The notes below the pieces were generated by a model, which saw only the letters and a program-made list of their open reading frames with translations, did not search any database and was not told where the DNA came from. This document shows positions 51,940 through 60,571 of a DNA stretch of 64,000 nucleotides, piece by piece. The number at the start of each line of letters is the position of its first letter. Position 1 is the stretch's first letter. The stretch is taken from contig NZ_JNWZ01000011.1 of assembly GCF_000716545.1 (NCBI RefSeq), forward strand, positions 41,991 through 105,990, written 5' to 3'. The position numbers and the translations under genes are program-made. Origin of the DNA: Kitasatospora phosalacinea (lineage in GTDB: Bacteria; Actinomycetota; Actinomycetes; Streptomycetales; Streptomycetaceae).

Positions 51940-52034
51940 GTAAGCCCGGCGGCTACCGCCGGGTACCGCACTCCGGCACTCCCACCGGCGTGCGGTTCCC
52001 CCCTGCCCCGAAGCGCCCGAACCGAGGTACCGCC

Positions 52035-53066
52035 ATGCCGTCTTCCCCCCGCCTGACCCGTCGCGGCCTGCTCGCCGCGGGCGGAGCCACCGCCCTCGGC
52101 GCGGTGCTCGCCGCCTGCGGCTCCTCCGGCGGCAAGGCGTCCGGCGGGTCCGGGGACGCGGCGGGCGGCGGCCCGTGGACCTTCACCGACGACCGCCCGC
52201 AGGCCGTCACCGCCAAGGGCGTCCCGTCCCGCGTGGTGGCCTTCACCGGCGCCGCCGCCGCGCTCGCCGACTTCGGCCTGGACGAGCAACTGGTCGGCGT
52301 CTTCGGCGAGACCAAGGCCGCCGACGGCAAGGCCGACCCGCAGGCCGGCAGCCTCGACGTGAACAGGATCGAGGTCATCGGCAACGCCTGGGGCGAGTTC
52401 TCGATCGAGAAGTACGCGGCGCTGCGCCCCGAGCTGCTGGTGACCCACATGTACGACCCGGGCGCGTACTGGTACGTGCCGGACGAGTCCAAGGACAAGA
52501 TCCTGCCGCTCGCCCCGCAGGTGCTGATCTCCACCGGCCGGGTCACCATCACCCAGCCGATCGAGCACTACGCCAAGCTCGCCGAGTCGCTGGGCGCGGA
52601 CCTGAGGGCGCCGAAGGTGGTCGACGCCAAGGCCCGCTTCGAGAAGGCGTCCGAGGAGCTGCGGCAGGCGGTCAAGGCGGCCGGGGGCGTCAAGGTGATG
52701 GCCTGCTCCGGCAGCGCCGACCTGTTCTACGTCTCCAACCCGAAGATCTCCTGCGACCTGATCTACTTCGCCGAACTGGGCGTGGAGTTCATCCAGCCGG
52801 AGAAGACCGACGGCGGCGACTACTACGAGGGCCTGAGCTGGGAGAACGCCGGCAAGTACCCGGCCGACCTGCTGCTGCTCGACCAGCGCTCCACCGCCCT
52901 CCAGCCCAAGGACCTGGCCGCCAAGCCCGCCTGGGGCCAGCTGGCCGCCGTCAAGGCCGAGCAGATCACCCCCTGGGACGCGGTGCCGCGCTTCTCGTAC
53001 GCCGGGTTCGCCCCGCTGATCGAGCGGCTGACCGCCGCGATCCAGAAGTCCCGCAAGCTGAGCTGA
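52035..53066 (+). CDS. Ferric-siderophore-binding lipoprotein
   Basis: 343-aa periplasmic-binding-protein type III receptor. Tat-like signal 'TRRGLLAAGG' and lipobox 'LAAC' (Cys near residue 29) give a membrane-anchored lipoprotein on the outer face. It delivers the ferric siderophore to the permeases encoded divergently. Siderophore identity is open (hydroxamate or other). ATG at 52035. Followed at 12 bases by the siderophore-interacting protein. Confidence 0.92.
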   Translation: MPSSPRLTRRGLLAAGGATALGAVLAACGSSGGKASGGSGDAAGGGPWTFTDDRPQAVTAKGVPSRVVAFTGAAAALADFGLDEQLVGVFGETKAADGKADPQAGSLDVNRIEVIGNAWGEFSIEKYAALRPELLVTHMYDPGAYWYVPDESKDKILPLAPQVLISTGRVTITQPIEHYAKLAESLGADLRAPKVVDAKARFEKASEELRQAVKAAGGVKVMACSGSADLFYVSNPKISCDLIYFAELGVEFIQPEKTDGGDYYEGLSWENAGKYPADLLLLDQRSTALQPKDLAAKPAWGQLAAVKAEQITPWDAVPRFSYAGFAPLIERLTAAIQKSRKLS

Positions 53067-53077
53067 AGGACCGCCCG

Positions 53078-53920
53078 ATGACCGGCCAGGCCCAGGAGTA
53101 CGACTTCTTCCCGGCGCACGTGGTGCGCACCCGCCGACTCGGCCCGACCCTGCTGCGGGTCACCTTCGGCGGCGAGGCGCTGCGCGGCTTCGCGAGCGGC
53201 GGCCGCGACCAGTCCTTCTCGCTCTTCCTGCCGCGACCCGGGCAGGCAGAGCCGAACCTCCCGTACGCGCAGGGCGAGGGCTGGTTCGCCGCCTGGCGGG
53301 CGCTACCGGCCCACGAGCGGGCCGTGATGCGCTCGTACACGATCCGCGCGCAGCGGGCCGAACCGCCCGAGGTGGACGTCGACTTCGCGCTGCACGGCAC
53401 CGGCGCGGACGCCGGACCGGCCACCACCTGGGCCTCGACGGCCGGGCCCGGCGCGCGGGTGGTGCTGCTCGGTCCGGCCGTCGCCGACAACCGCTCGGTG
53501 GCGTTCCGGCCGCCCGCGGACGCCGGCTTCGTACTGCTGCTGGCCGACGAGACCGCGCTGCCCGCGGTCGGCGGCATCCTGGAGTGGCTGCCGGCCGGCA
53601 CCCGGACGCTGGCCTGGATCGAGGTGCCGGACGCCGCCGACATCCAGGACCTGCCCGCCCCCGGGGGCGCGGACATCACCTGGCTGGTCCGCGCCCCCGG
53701 CGCGCCCTCCGGCCTGCTGCCCGCCCTGCGCGCGGCCGGACTGCCCGACGGCGCCCCGTACGCGTGGATCGCCGGCGAGTCCGGCACCGTCAAGGAGCTG
53801 CGCCGGCACCTGGTGCGCGAACGCGGCGTCGACCGGCGGGCGGTGGCGTTCTCCGGCTACTGGCGGCGCGGCGCGTCCGAGGACCGGCTGCGCGAGGAGG
53901 CGTACGCCGGGCAGTCCTGA
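53078..53920 (+). CDS. Siderophore-interacting protein (FAD-dependent ferric reductase)
   Basis: 280-aa SIP family protein. FAD-binding motif 'MRSYTIRAQR' (RxYT/S), then the NAD(P)H-binding half ending 'SGYWRRGASEDRLREEAY'. Reduces Fe(III)-siderophore in the cytoplasm to free Fe(II). ATG at 53078 with GAAGGA; completes the iron-uptake operon and is followed by a strong hairpin. Confidence 0.92.
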   Translation: MTGQAQEYDFFPAHVVRTRRLGPTLLRVTFGGEALRGFASGGRDQSFSLFLPRPGQAEPNLPYAQGEGWFAAWRALPAHERAVMRSYTIRAQRAEPPEVDVDFALHGTGADAGPATTWASTAGPGARVVLLGPAVADNRSVAFRPPADAGFVLLLADETALPAVGGILEWLPAGTRTLAWIEVPDAADIQDLPAPGGADITWLVRAPGAPSGLLPALRAAGLPDGAPYAWIAGESGTVKELRRHLVRERGVDRRAVAFSGYWRRGASEDRLREEAYAGQS

Positions 53921-53932
53921 CCCGCCGCGGTT

Positions 53933-53973
53933 CGACGGAGGCCCGTCCGGTCCCACCGGGCGGGCCTCCGTCG
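53933..53973. terminator. Strong hairpin terminator
   Basis: Arms CGACGGAGGCCCG / CGGGCCTCCGTCG, continued by CCGG / CCGG around loop TCCCA. Ends the iron operon. Confidence 0.85.
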
Positions 53974-54010
53974 TGCCGTGACACCGAGACTTAATGCCCC
54001 ATCAGTGCTC

Positions 54011-54027
54011 TTGCAATAGCTTTGCAA
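54011..54027. promoter_or_regulatory. Nur box (nickel-responsive Fur-family site)
   Basis: TTGCAA-TAGCT-TTGCAA matches the TTGCAA-N5-TTGCAA consensus of Streptomyces Nur, 53 bases before the superoxide dismutase ATG. A -10-like TAAGGT follows at 54028-54033, so bound Nur would block the promoter. Confidence 0.85.
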
Positions 54028-54079
54028 TAAGGTGGCAGTCGCAACTGACCCTCCGTCGAACCAGAAGGGCCGCTCCGCC

Positions 54080-54682
54080 ATGGGTGCCTACACGCTGCCT
54101 GACCTGCCGTACGACTACTCCGCCCTGGAACGGGCGATGTCCGCCGAGATCCTCGAACTGCACCACTCCAAGCACCACCTGGCGTACGTCAACGGCGCCA
54201 ACTCGACGCTCGACCAGCTCGCCGAGGCCCGTGACAAGGAGCAGTTCGGCTCCCTGGTCGGCCTGCAGAAGACGCTGGCCTTCCACCTCTCCGGCCACGT
54301 CCTGCACTCGCTGTTCTGGCAGAACCTCTCCCCCGACGGCGGCGACCGCCCCGACGGCGCCCTCGCCGACGCCATCACCGAGCACTTCGGCTCCTTCGAG
54401 GCGTTCCAGAAGCAGCTCACCGCCGCCACCGTCGGCGTCCAGGGCTCCGGCTGGGGCGTCCTCTCCTGGGAGCCGCTCGGCGGGCGCCTGATCGTCGAGC
54501 AGGTCTACGACCACCACGGCAACGTCGGCCAGGGCAGCGTCCCGCTGCTCGCCTTCGACGCCTGGGAGCACGCCTACTACCTGCAGTACAAGAACGTCCG
54601 CCCCGACTACGTCGACCGGCTCTGGTCCGTCGTCAACTGGCAGGACGTCAGCGCCCGCTACGCCGCCACCCGGCAGGCCTGA
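54080..54682 (+). CDS. sodF: Fe-type superoxide dismutase
   Basis: 200-aa Fe/Mn superoxide dismutase; the four metal ligands are visible: His in 'ELHHSKHH' (N-terminal), His in '[12 protein letters not shown]', and Asp/His in '[21 protein letters not shown]'. In Streptomyces the Fe enzyme is made when nickel is scarce and repressed by Ni-bound Nur, which also controls NiSOD indirectly; the box at 54011 predicts that here. ATG at 54080. Hairpin follows the gene. Confidence 0.93.
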   Translation: MGAYTLPDLPYDYSALERAMSAEILELHHSKHHLAYVNGANSTLDQLAEARDKEQFGSLVGLQKTLAFHLSGHVLHSLFWQNLSPDGGDRPDGALADAITEHFGSFEAFQKQLTAATVGVQGSGWGVLSWEPLGGRLIVEQVYDHHGNVGQGSVPLLAFDAWEHAYYLQYKNVRPDYVDRLWSVVNWQDVSARYAATRQA

Positions 54683-54687
54683 AGCCC

Positions 54688-54723
54688 GGCGGCGGGGGCA
54701 CCCGGCGCACTGCCCCCGCCGCC
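54688..54723. terminator. Hairpin terminator
   Basis: 13-bp arms GGCGGCGGGGGCA / TGCCCCCGCCGCC and a 10-base loop between the convergent sodF and MFS genes. Confidence 0.8.
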
Positions 54724-54733
54724 GCCCGGCCTC

Positions 54734-56167
54734 CTAGGACGAGACCGCCCGGCCGCGCCGCAGGAGGCGGAGCACGAGCAGCGCCCCCAGCAGGAAGGCA
54801 CCCGCCGCGACCAGCGCCGAGACGTGCAGGCCGGGCACCGGGCCCAGCACGCCCGTCAGGGTGCCGAACAGCGCCACGCCGAGCGAACTGCCCACCTGCC
54901 GCGAGACGTTGAACACCGCCGAGGCCGTCCCCGCCGCGGCCGGCGGAGCCGCCTCCAGCACCGCGACGGTGGCCGCCACCACCGTCAGCGGCGTCGCCAG
55001 ACCGGTCGCCGCCAACGCGAACAGCAGCACCGGGTACGGGGTGTCCGGCCCCGCCGCCAGCCAGCCCAGGAACCCCGCCGCCCCCAGCAGCAGCGCACCC
55101 GCCATCGGCCGGTACGGGCCGTACCGAGCCGCCAGCCGGCTCGACAGCGGAGCCGCGGGCAGGCCCATCCCCACCGACGGCAGCAGCGCCAGCCCCGCCC
55201 CCAACGCGCCGTAGTGCAGCACCTGTTGGAAGTGCAGCGTCAGCACGTACAGCATCCCGTAGTACCCCAGGCTGAGCAGCAGCCCGACCGCGACCACCAC
55301 CGCGAGCCGCCCGTCCCGCAGCAGCGCGGGCGGCAGCAGCGGCACCCGGGCGCCCGGCCGCCGCGCCGATCGCCGCTCCAGCCGCAGCTCCACCCGGACG
55401 AACCCGGCCAGCGACGCGGCGCCGACCGCGAACGCGGCCCACACCCACGGCGAGCCCCAGCCCCGCGCGCCCGCCTCGTTCACTCCCCCGACCAGGCCCA
55501 CCAGGCCCACCACGCCCAGCAGTTGGCCCAGCGGATCACCCCGCCGCCGGGCCGCCGGCGGAACCGCGGCCCGGACGTACCGGCGGGTCAGCACCGCCGC
55601 CAGCGCCGCCACCGGCAGGTTCACCCAGAACACCCACCGCCAGCCCAGCCCGGCCACCAGCAGCCCGCCCACCGCCGGGCCCGCGCCGAACGCCACCGCC
55701 GAGACCAGGCCCCACACCCCCACCGCCCGGGCCCGCAGCGCGCCGTCCGGGTACGCCGCCCGCAGCAGCGCGAACGAGGCCGGCACCAGCAGCGCCGCCC
55801 CCGCCCCCTGCCCCAGCCGGGCCCCGACCAGCACCGCCCCCGATCCGGCCGCCGCACAGAGCGCCGAAGCCGCCGCGAACAGCCCGAGCCCCGTCAGGTA
55901 CAGCCGCCGGTGCCCGAACCCGTCCCCGAGCCCGCCGCCGAGCAGCAGCAGCGCCGCGAACACCGTGCTGTAGCCGTCCACCGCCCACTGCAGCGCGGCC
56001 GCCCCCACCCCCAGCGAGGCCCGCACGCCCGGCACCGCCACGTTCACCACCGTGACGTCCAGCATCACCAGGAAGTGCCCCAGGCTCAGCGCCACCAGCG
56101 GCGGCAGGGCGAGCCGCGCCGACGGCGGCCGCAGGGAGGTCGGAAGGGTCCGCGCTACGGAAGTCAT
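54734..56167 (-). CDS. DHA2-family MFS efflux pump
   Basis: 477-aa MFS transporter with about 14 hydrophobic segments; TM1 motif 'HFLVMLDVTVVNVAVPGVRASLG' with the membrane Asp, and 'GDGFGHRRLYLTG' as motif A, typical of EmrB/QacA-type drug exporters. ATG at 56167; the open frame continues upstream as shadow. Divergent from an ArsR-like regulator that is the natural candidate for its control. Confidence 0.9.
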   Translation of the reverse strand: MTSVARTLPTSLRPPSARLALPPLVALSLGHFLVMLDVTVVNVAVPGVRASLGVGAAALQWAVDGYSTVFAALLLLGGGLGDGFGHRRLYLTGLGLFAAASALCAAAGSGAVLVGARLGQGAGAALLVPASFALLRAAYPDGALRARAVGVWGLVSAVAFGAGPAVGGLLVAGLGWRWVFWVNLPVAALAAVLTRRYVRAAVPPAARRRGDPLGQLLGVVGLVGLVGGVNEAGARGWGSPWVWAAFAVGAASLAGFVRVELRLERRSARRPGARVPLLPPALLRDGRLAVVVAVGLLLSLGYYGMLYVLTLHFQQVLHYGALGAGLALLPSVGMGLPAAPLSSRLAARYGPYRPMAGALLLGAAGFLGWLAAGPDTPYPVLLFALAATGLATPLTVVAATVAVLEAAPPAAAGTASAVFNVSRQVGSSLGVALFGTLTGVLGPVPGLHVSALVAAGAFLLGALLVLRLLRRGRAVSS

Positions 56168-56187
56168 GACGGCAGTCTCGGCGCGGA

Positions 56188-56225
56188 ACACTTCGTCGCC
56201 CGACGAACTGTGCCCGCCGTAGGCT
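56188..56225. promoter_or_regulatory. Divergent operator and leaderless promoter
   Basis: Perfect palindrome TTCGTCG-CC-CGACGAA (56192-56207), extended with one mismatch to ACA...TGT at 56188-56211. For the ArsR-like gene a -10-like TAGGCT (56220-56225) lies six bases before the GTG, which implies a leaderless mRNA. The palindrome covers the -35 zone of that gene and is 20-45 bases from the MFS start. Confidence 0.7.
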
Positions 56226-56231
56226 GGACCG

Positions 56232-57005
56232 GTGCCCACTCCCCCCGCTCCCTCCAGCGGCCAGCCCGACGTCGCCCGGGCCGCCGCGCTGCTCGCCGAC
56301 CCGTCCCGGGCCCGGATGCTGAAGGCCCTCAGCGACGGCCGCGCCCTGACCGGCGCCGTCCTCGCCGCCGAGGCGGGCGTCGGCGCGCCCACCGCCAGCG
56401 CCCACCTGGCCAGGCTCCTCGACGCCGGGCTGGTCACCGCCCGCAGCAGCGGCCGCAACCGCTTCTACCGGCTGGCCGGCCCCGAAGTCGGCCACGCCCT
56501 GGAGGCCCTCGCCCTGATCGCGCCCCCGCTGCCGATCACCTCGCTGCGCGACAGCGGCACCACCAACGCGCTGCGCCGCTCCCGCACCTGCTACGACCAC
56601 CTGGCGGGCCGGCTCGGCGTCGCCCTGATGGGCACCCTGCTCGACCGCGGCCTGCTGACCGGCCACGACGGCACCCACCGCCCGGCCACCGCCGTCCGCG
56701 ACCGCGCCTCCGGCTACGGCCACGACCACCACTACCGGCTCACCCCGTCCGGCCGCACCGCCCTGCACCGGCTCGGCATCGACCTCGACGCCCTGCCGCC
56801 GCGCCGCCCGCTGGTCCGCTACTGCGTCGACTGGAGCGAACAGCAGCACCACCTGGCCGGCGCCGCCGGGGCCGCCCTCACCAGCCGCCTGCTCGACCTG
56901 GGGTGGATCCGGCACGGCGTCAGCCCCCGCGTCGTCCACCTCACCCCGTCCGGCGCCGACGGCCTCGCCGACTGGATCGGCCTGCGGCCTAGCATGGATC
57001 CGTGA
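56232..57005 (+). CDS. ArsR-like winged-helix regulator
   Basis: 257-aa regulator. N-terminal winged helix 'LLADPSRARMLKALSDGRALTGAVLAAEAGVGAPTASAHLARLLDAGLV' (residues ~20-70), then a larger effector half with 'LTPSGRTALHRLGI' and 'HLTPSGADGLADWIGL', which look like a second and third wing of related HTH modules. No ArsR metal Cys motif. GTG at 56232. Coupled by four bases to the ECF41 sigma gene, so it may serve both the pump and the sigma operon. Confidence 0.82.
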   Translation: MPTPPAPSSGQPDVARAAALLADPSRARMLKALSDGRALTGAVLAAEAGVGAPTASAHLARLLDAGLVTARSSGRNRFYRLAGPEVGHALEALALIAPPLPITSLRDSGTTNALRRSRTCYDHLAGRLGVALMGTLLDRGLLTGHDGTHRPATAVRDRASGYGHDHHYRLTPSGRTALHRLGIDLDALPPRRPLVRYCVDWSEQQHHLAGAAGAALTSRLLDLGWIRHGVSPRVVHLTPSGADGLADWIGLRPSMDP

Positions 57006-57907
57006 ACGGGGAACAGGACGAGGCGGTACGGGAGTTCGAGAGCCACCGGCAGCGGCTGTTCTCGCTGGCGTACCGGATGCTCGGCTCGGCCGCCGAGGCG
57101 GAGGACACCGTGCAGGACGCCTACCTGCGCTGGCACGGCACCGAGCCGGGGCAGGTCGCCGCGCCCGGGCCGTGGCTGAACAAGGTGGTCGCCAACCTCT
57201 GCCTGAACCGGCTCACCTCGGCCCGGGCCCGCCGCGAGGAGTACCCCGGCACCTGGCTGCCCGAACCGGTCGCCACCGGGGCGCTCGGACCGATGGAGCG
57301 GGCCGAGCAGCGCGAGGCGGTGTCCTTCGCGGTGCTCACCATGATGGAGCGGCTCTCCCCGCCCGAGCGCGCCGCCGTCGTGCTGCGCGACGCGTTCGCC
57401 TACAGCCACCGGGAGGTGGCCGGCGTCCTGGACTGCACCGAGGCCGCCGCCCGTCAGCTCTACCACCGCGGCCGCAAGCACCTCGCCGCCGAGGCCCCGC
57501 GCCCCGCCACCGTCGACGCCGAACAGAACGCCGCCCTGCTCGGCCGCTTCCTGCGGGCCGCCTCCGAAGGCGCCCTCGACCAGCTCGAACAGCTCCTCGC
57601 CGAACAGGTCGTGGTCTGGGCGGACGGCGGCGGCAAGGTCCGCGCCGCGCTCCGGCCGGTGCACGGCCGGACCAACGCCGCCCGCTTCCTGGCCGGCCTG
57701 TTCGAACGGTTCACCGAGGGCGTCCGGTTCGAGCTCGCCGAGGCCAACGGCACCGCCGTCCTGCTCGGCTGGGAGGGCGACGCGCTCACCTCCGTCGGCG
57801 CGGTCGACGCCGGACCGGACGGCGTCACCGACGTCCGGATCCTCCGCAACCCGGACAAGCTCGCCCACTACGCGCGGCGGCACCGCGCGCTGTCACAGAA
57901 CGGCTGA
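57002..57907 (+). CDS. ECF41-family sigma factor with NTF2-like C-terminal domain
   Basis: 301-aa sigma factor with sigma regions 2 and 4 (to about residue 165) and a SnoaL/NTF2-like tail. All three ECF41 signatures are present: 'WLPEP' at 85-89, 'DGGGK' at 208-212 and 'NPDKL' at 283-287. In this group the tail acts as a built-in regulator in place of an anti-sigma factor. GTG at 57002 overlaps the TGA of the preceding gene; a -10-like TAGCAT lies six bases upstream. ECF41 genes are linked to COE-type redox/epimerase genes, which fits the SDR gene that follows. Confidence 0.93.
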   Translation: MNGEQDEAVREFESHRQRLFSLAYRMLGSAAEAEDTVQDAYLRWHGTEPGQVAAPGPWLNKVVANLCLNRLTSARARREEYPGTWLPEPVATGALGPMERAEQREAVSFAVLTMMERLSPPERAAVVLRDAFAYSHREVAGVLDCTEAAARQLYHRGRKHLAAEAPRPATVDAEQNAALLGRFLRAASEGALDQLEQLLAEQVVVWADGGGKVRAALRPVHGRTNAARFLAGLFERFTEGVRFELAEANGTAVLLGWEGDALTSVGAVDAGPDGVTDVRILRNPDKLAHYARRHRALSQNG

Positions 57908-57955
57908 CCGTCCGGTTCCTTCCGGTGAGAACCCCTCCCGGAAGGAATCCCGACC

Positions 57956-58765
57956 GTGAACGACCGCAACGACCTCCCCCTGCTGGTGACCGGCGCGACC
58001 GGCGTCCTCGGCCGCGAGGTGCTGCGCCACGCCCGCACCACCGGCCGCCCCGTCCGCGCCCTCACCCGGCGCACCGCCCACCCCGGCCACCCCACCGACA
58101 CCGGCACCGGCACCGGCACCAACAGCGACACCGACTGGTACACCGGCGACCTCACCGCCGGCACCGGCCTGGACGCGGCGTTCGCCGGCGTCGACGCGGT
58201 GATCCACTGCGCGAGCGACCCGCGGCACCCGAAGAACGACCTGCCCGCCTTCCACCACCTGCTGGACGCCGCCCGGCGGGCCGGCGTCCGGCACGTCGTC
58301 AACATCTCGATCGTCGGCGTCGACCGGATCCCGATGAACTACTACCGGATCAAGCTCCGGGGCGAACAGCTCCTCGCCGCCTCCGGCCTCGGCTGGACCA
58401 ACCTGCGCGCCACCCAGTTCCCCCAGCTCCTGGACGGCATGCTCGGCTCCCTCGCCAAGCTCCCCCTCCTCCCCATGGTCTCCCGCACCCCCGTCCAGCC
58501 CGTCCACCCCGCCGAGGTCGCCGCCCGCCTGGTCGAACTCGCCCTCGGCGAACCGGTCGGCCGCGCCCCCGACTTCGCCGGCCCCGAGACCCGCCTCGCC
58601 ACCGACCTCGCCGCCGACTGGCTCCGCAGCACCGGCCGCCGCCGCCCGGTCCTCCCCCTCCACCTCCCCGGCCGCGCCGGCCGCGCCCTCCGCGAGGGCG
58701 CCCTCACCGCGCCCCGGAACGCGTACGGGACCCGCAGCTGGGCGGAGTACCTGGCCGGGAAGTAG
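57956..58765 (+). CDS. SDR-family NAD(P)-dependent oxidoreductase, ECF41 partner
   Basis: 269-aa extended/atypical SDR of the NmrA-like group: Rossmann 'LVTGATGVLGREVLRHA' at the N-terminus, 'VIHCASDPRHPK' and a 'YYRIK' catalytic-like Tyr/Lys motif. Substrate unknown. GTG at 57956. Follows the sigma gene by 48 bases; a TGTCACA element (the -35 of ECF41 promoters) lies at 57891-57897, but no correctly spaced CGTC was found. Confidence 0.85.
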   Translation: MNDRNDLPLLVTGATGVLGREVLRHARTTGRPVRALTRRTAHPGHPTDTGTGTGTNSDTDWYTGDLTAGTGLDAAFAGVDAVIHCASDPRHPKNDLPAFHHLLDAARRAGVRHVVNISIVGVDRIPMNYYRIKLRGEQLLAASGLGWTNLRATQFPQLLDGMLGSLAKLPLLPMVSRTPVQPVHPAEVAARLVELALGEPVGRAPDFAGPETRLATDLAADWLRSTGRRRPVLPLHLPGRAGRALREGALTAPRNAYGTRSWAEYLAGK

Positions 58766-58843
58766 GCGGAACGCGCACGGGAGAGCCCCCGGTCCCGCAT
58801 CCCGCCGTTCTCACCGGGGCCCTGGCGGCACGCTCCCGTCCGC

Positions 58844-59689
58844 TCACCGGAAGGCGGGCAGCGCCCCGTTCGCCCAGTCCGCGAAGCTCCTCGCCGGGCG
58901 GCCGAGGACCCGCTCGACGTCCGGACTGACCCGCTGCTCCTCGGGGAGGGGCTCGCCCAGGATGTCGAGCGTGCCGTCGAGGACCTCCTCGGGCATGAAG
59001 CGGGCCAGGTGCGCGCGGGCCTGCTCGCGGGTGAGCTCGACGAACGCGACGTCCTCGCCGAGGACCTCCCCGAGCACGGCCGCCTGCCGACGGGGCGTGA
59101 TCGGCTCGGGCCCGGTGAGGACGTACACCCGCCCGTGGTGCCCGTCCTCCCGGAGCGCGGCCGCGGCGACCGCCGCCAGGTCCGCCGGGTCGACGACCGG
59201 CAGCGCGACGTCCGCGAACGGGGCGTGCACGGTGCGCTGCCCTCGGACGCCCTCGGCCCAGGCGTACGCGTTGGAGGCGAACCCCCCGGCGCGCAGCACG
59301 GTGTACTCCAACCCGCTCAGCCGCAGGGCGAGTTCGAACTCGCGCAGCCGGGCGTGCGAGGGCGCCTGCGGCCTGGTCCCGTTGATCTGCGAGGAGAGCA
59401 GGACGACCCGCCGGACGCCGGACTCGCGGACCAGGTCCAGCAGTTCGGTGGCGGGCGCGCCGGGGCCGTTGAGTTCGCCGGCCAGCAGCAGGAACAGCGC
59501 GTCCGCGCCCTTCAGGGCGGGCCGGAGGCTCGCGAAGTCGGCGAGGTCCGCGGTGACGTGGGCGACCGTGGCGGGGAGGCCGCCGTCCGGCGCCCGGCGG
59601 GAGACCGCGGTGACCTGTTCGCCCGCCTCGGCGAGCAGGGAGATCAGCGGGCGGCCGACGTTCCCGGTGGCTCCAGTGACAACGATCAT
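58844..59689 (-). CDS. NmrA-like SDR-family NAD(P)-binding protein
   Basis: 281-aa NmrA/quinone-reductase-2-like protein: 'VVTGATGNVGRPLISLLAEAGEQVTAVSRR' (GxxGxxG), 'VVDPADLAAVAAAALRE', no catalytic YxxxK, so it may be a redox sensor or NAD(P)H-quinone oxidoreductase. ATG at 59689. Convergent with the other SDR gene; a TAGGTACCTA palindrome lies 97 bases upstream. Confidence 0.86.
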   Translation of the reverse strand: MIVVTGATGNVGRPLISLLAEAGEQVTAVSRRAPDGGLPATVAHVTADLADFASLRPALKGADALFLLLAGELNGPGAPATELLDLVRESGVRRVVLLSSQINGTRPQAPSHARLREFELALRLSGLEYTVLRAGGFASNAYAWAEGVRGQRTVHAPFADVALPVVDPADLAAVAAAALREDGHHGRVYVLTGPEPITPRRQAAVLGEVLGEDVAFVELTREQARAHLARFMPEEVLDGTLDILGEPLPEEQRVSPDVERVLGRPARSFADWANGALPAFR

Positions 59690-59785
59690 GATCGCACTCC
59701 TCGGTTCGGGGGATCCGATCCCCTTGCCTGTCTTGGTTGTTGCGGCCCGCCGACCGCGTTCCCGAAGTTAGCATCGGAAAGATAG

Positions 59786-59795
59786 TAGGTACCTA
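59786..59795. promoter_or_regulatory. Short palindrome upstream of NmrA-like gene
   Basis: TAGGTACCTA, a perfect 10-bp palindrome in an AT-richer spot about 97 bases before the leftward NmrA-like gene and 143 before the rightward pseudogene. It could be the operator of an HxlR-type regulator such as that at 61179; unproven. Confidence 0.4.
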
Positions 59796-59937
59796 GAGGA
59801 AACCGACCCTCGACTTCCGCCCCCACACCTGCACCCGCACCCGAACCCGGACCCGAGCCCGACAGATCTGTCGGTTCTTCTCCAGGGTTCTGCGAAGTCC
59901 CCGACCCGGCGCCGGGGCCGCCGCCCAGGCTGGGCCC

Positions 59938-60502
59938 ATGCCACAGACGCCCACCGCGGACCCCCGCCCGGACTTCCGCGCCGCCACCGAGGGGCTCGGC
60001 GCGATCCTCACCGACCTCCGCACCGACCAGCACGACCTGGCCACCCCGCGCCCCGAGTACGCCGTCCGCGACCTGGCCGACCACGTCGTCGCGGTGCTGC
60101 GGCGGAGCACCGCGACGGCCGGCGGCGACCCGTTCACGGCGGTGCCGCACTTCGCCGCCGACGCCCCGGACGGCGGGTGGGCCGCCGCCTGGACGGAGAC
60201 CGGGGAGGGCTTCCGGGCCGCACTGGGCCGGACCTTCGCCCTGCCGTGGGGGCCTCCCGGGCGCGGCCGCCGCGGTGATCTGGACCAACGAACTGGCGTC
60301 GCACGGCCGGGACTTCGCCAGGGCCACCGGCCGGGCGGTGGACTGGCCCGCCGAGGCGCCGGCCGCCCCGCCGGCGGCCGTGGAGCGGGCCGTCCCGGAC
60401 GGGCCGCGCGGCGGACGGGTGCCGTACGGGCCGGTCACCCCGGTGCCGGCCGACGCGCCCGCCATCGACCGCCTGGTCGGCTGGTACGGCCGCCGCCCCT
60501 GA
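59938..60502 (+). pseudogene. Frameshifted TIGR03086-type (maleylpyruvate isomerase-like) metal-binding protein
   Basis: Reading from ATG 59938 gives an N-terminal DinB/TIGR03086-like sequence ('TEGLGAILTDLRTDQHDLATP...YAVRDLADHVVAVLRRS') to about 60250. The continuation 'VIWTNELASHGRDFARATGRAVDWPAE' lies in the +1 frame from ~60250 to 60502. A single extra base in the G/C run near 60250 would explain it. The usual 'HGWD' is 'HGRD'. Either a true pseudogene or a sequencing indel in GC-rich DNA. Confidence 0.75.
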
Positions 60503-60524
60503 CCCGCCCCGACCCTGTGGAGCC

Positions 60525-60556
60525 CGGAGGGCAGCCGGAAGTCCGGCGGCCCTCCG
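60525..60556. terminator. Hairpin terminator
   Basis: CGGAGGGC-A-GCCGG / CCGGC-G-GCCCTCCG around loop AAGT, between the pseudogene and the leftward MFS remnant. Confidence 0.65.
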
Positions 60557-60571
60557 CCGTCGGCGGCCCCG

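Noticed and set aside
57891..57912. Complete ECF41 promoter
   Set aside because: TGTCACA is present but CGTC follows after 11 bases, which does not fit the usual spacing.
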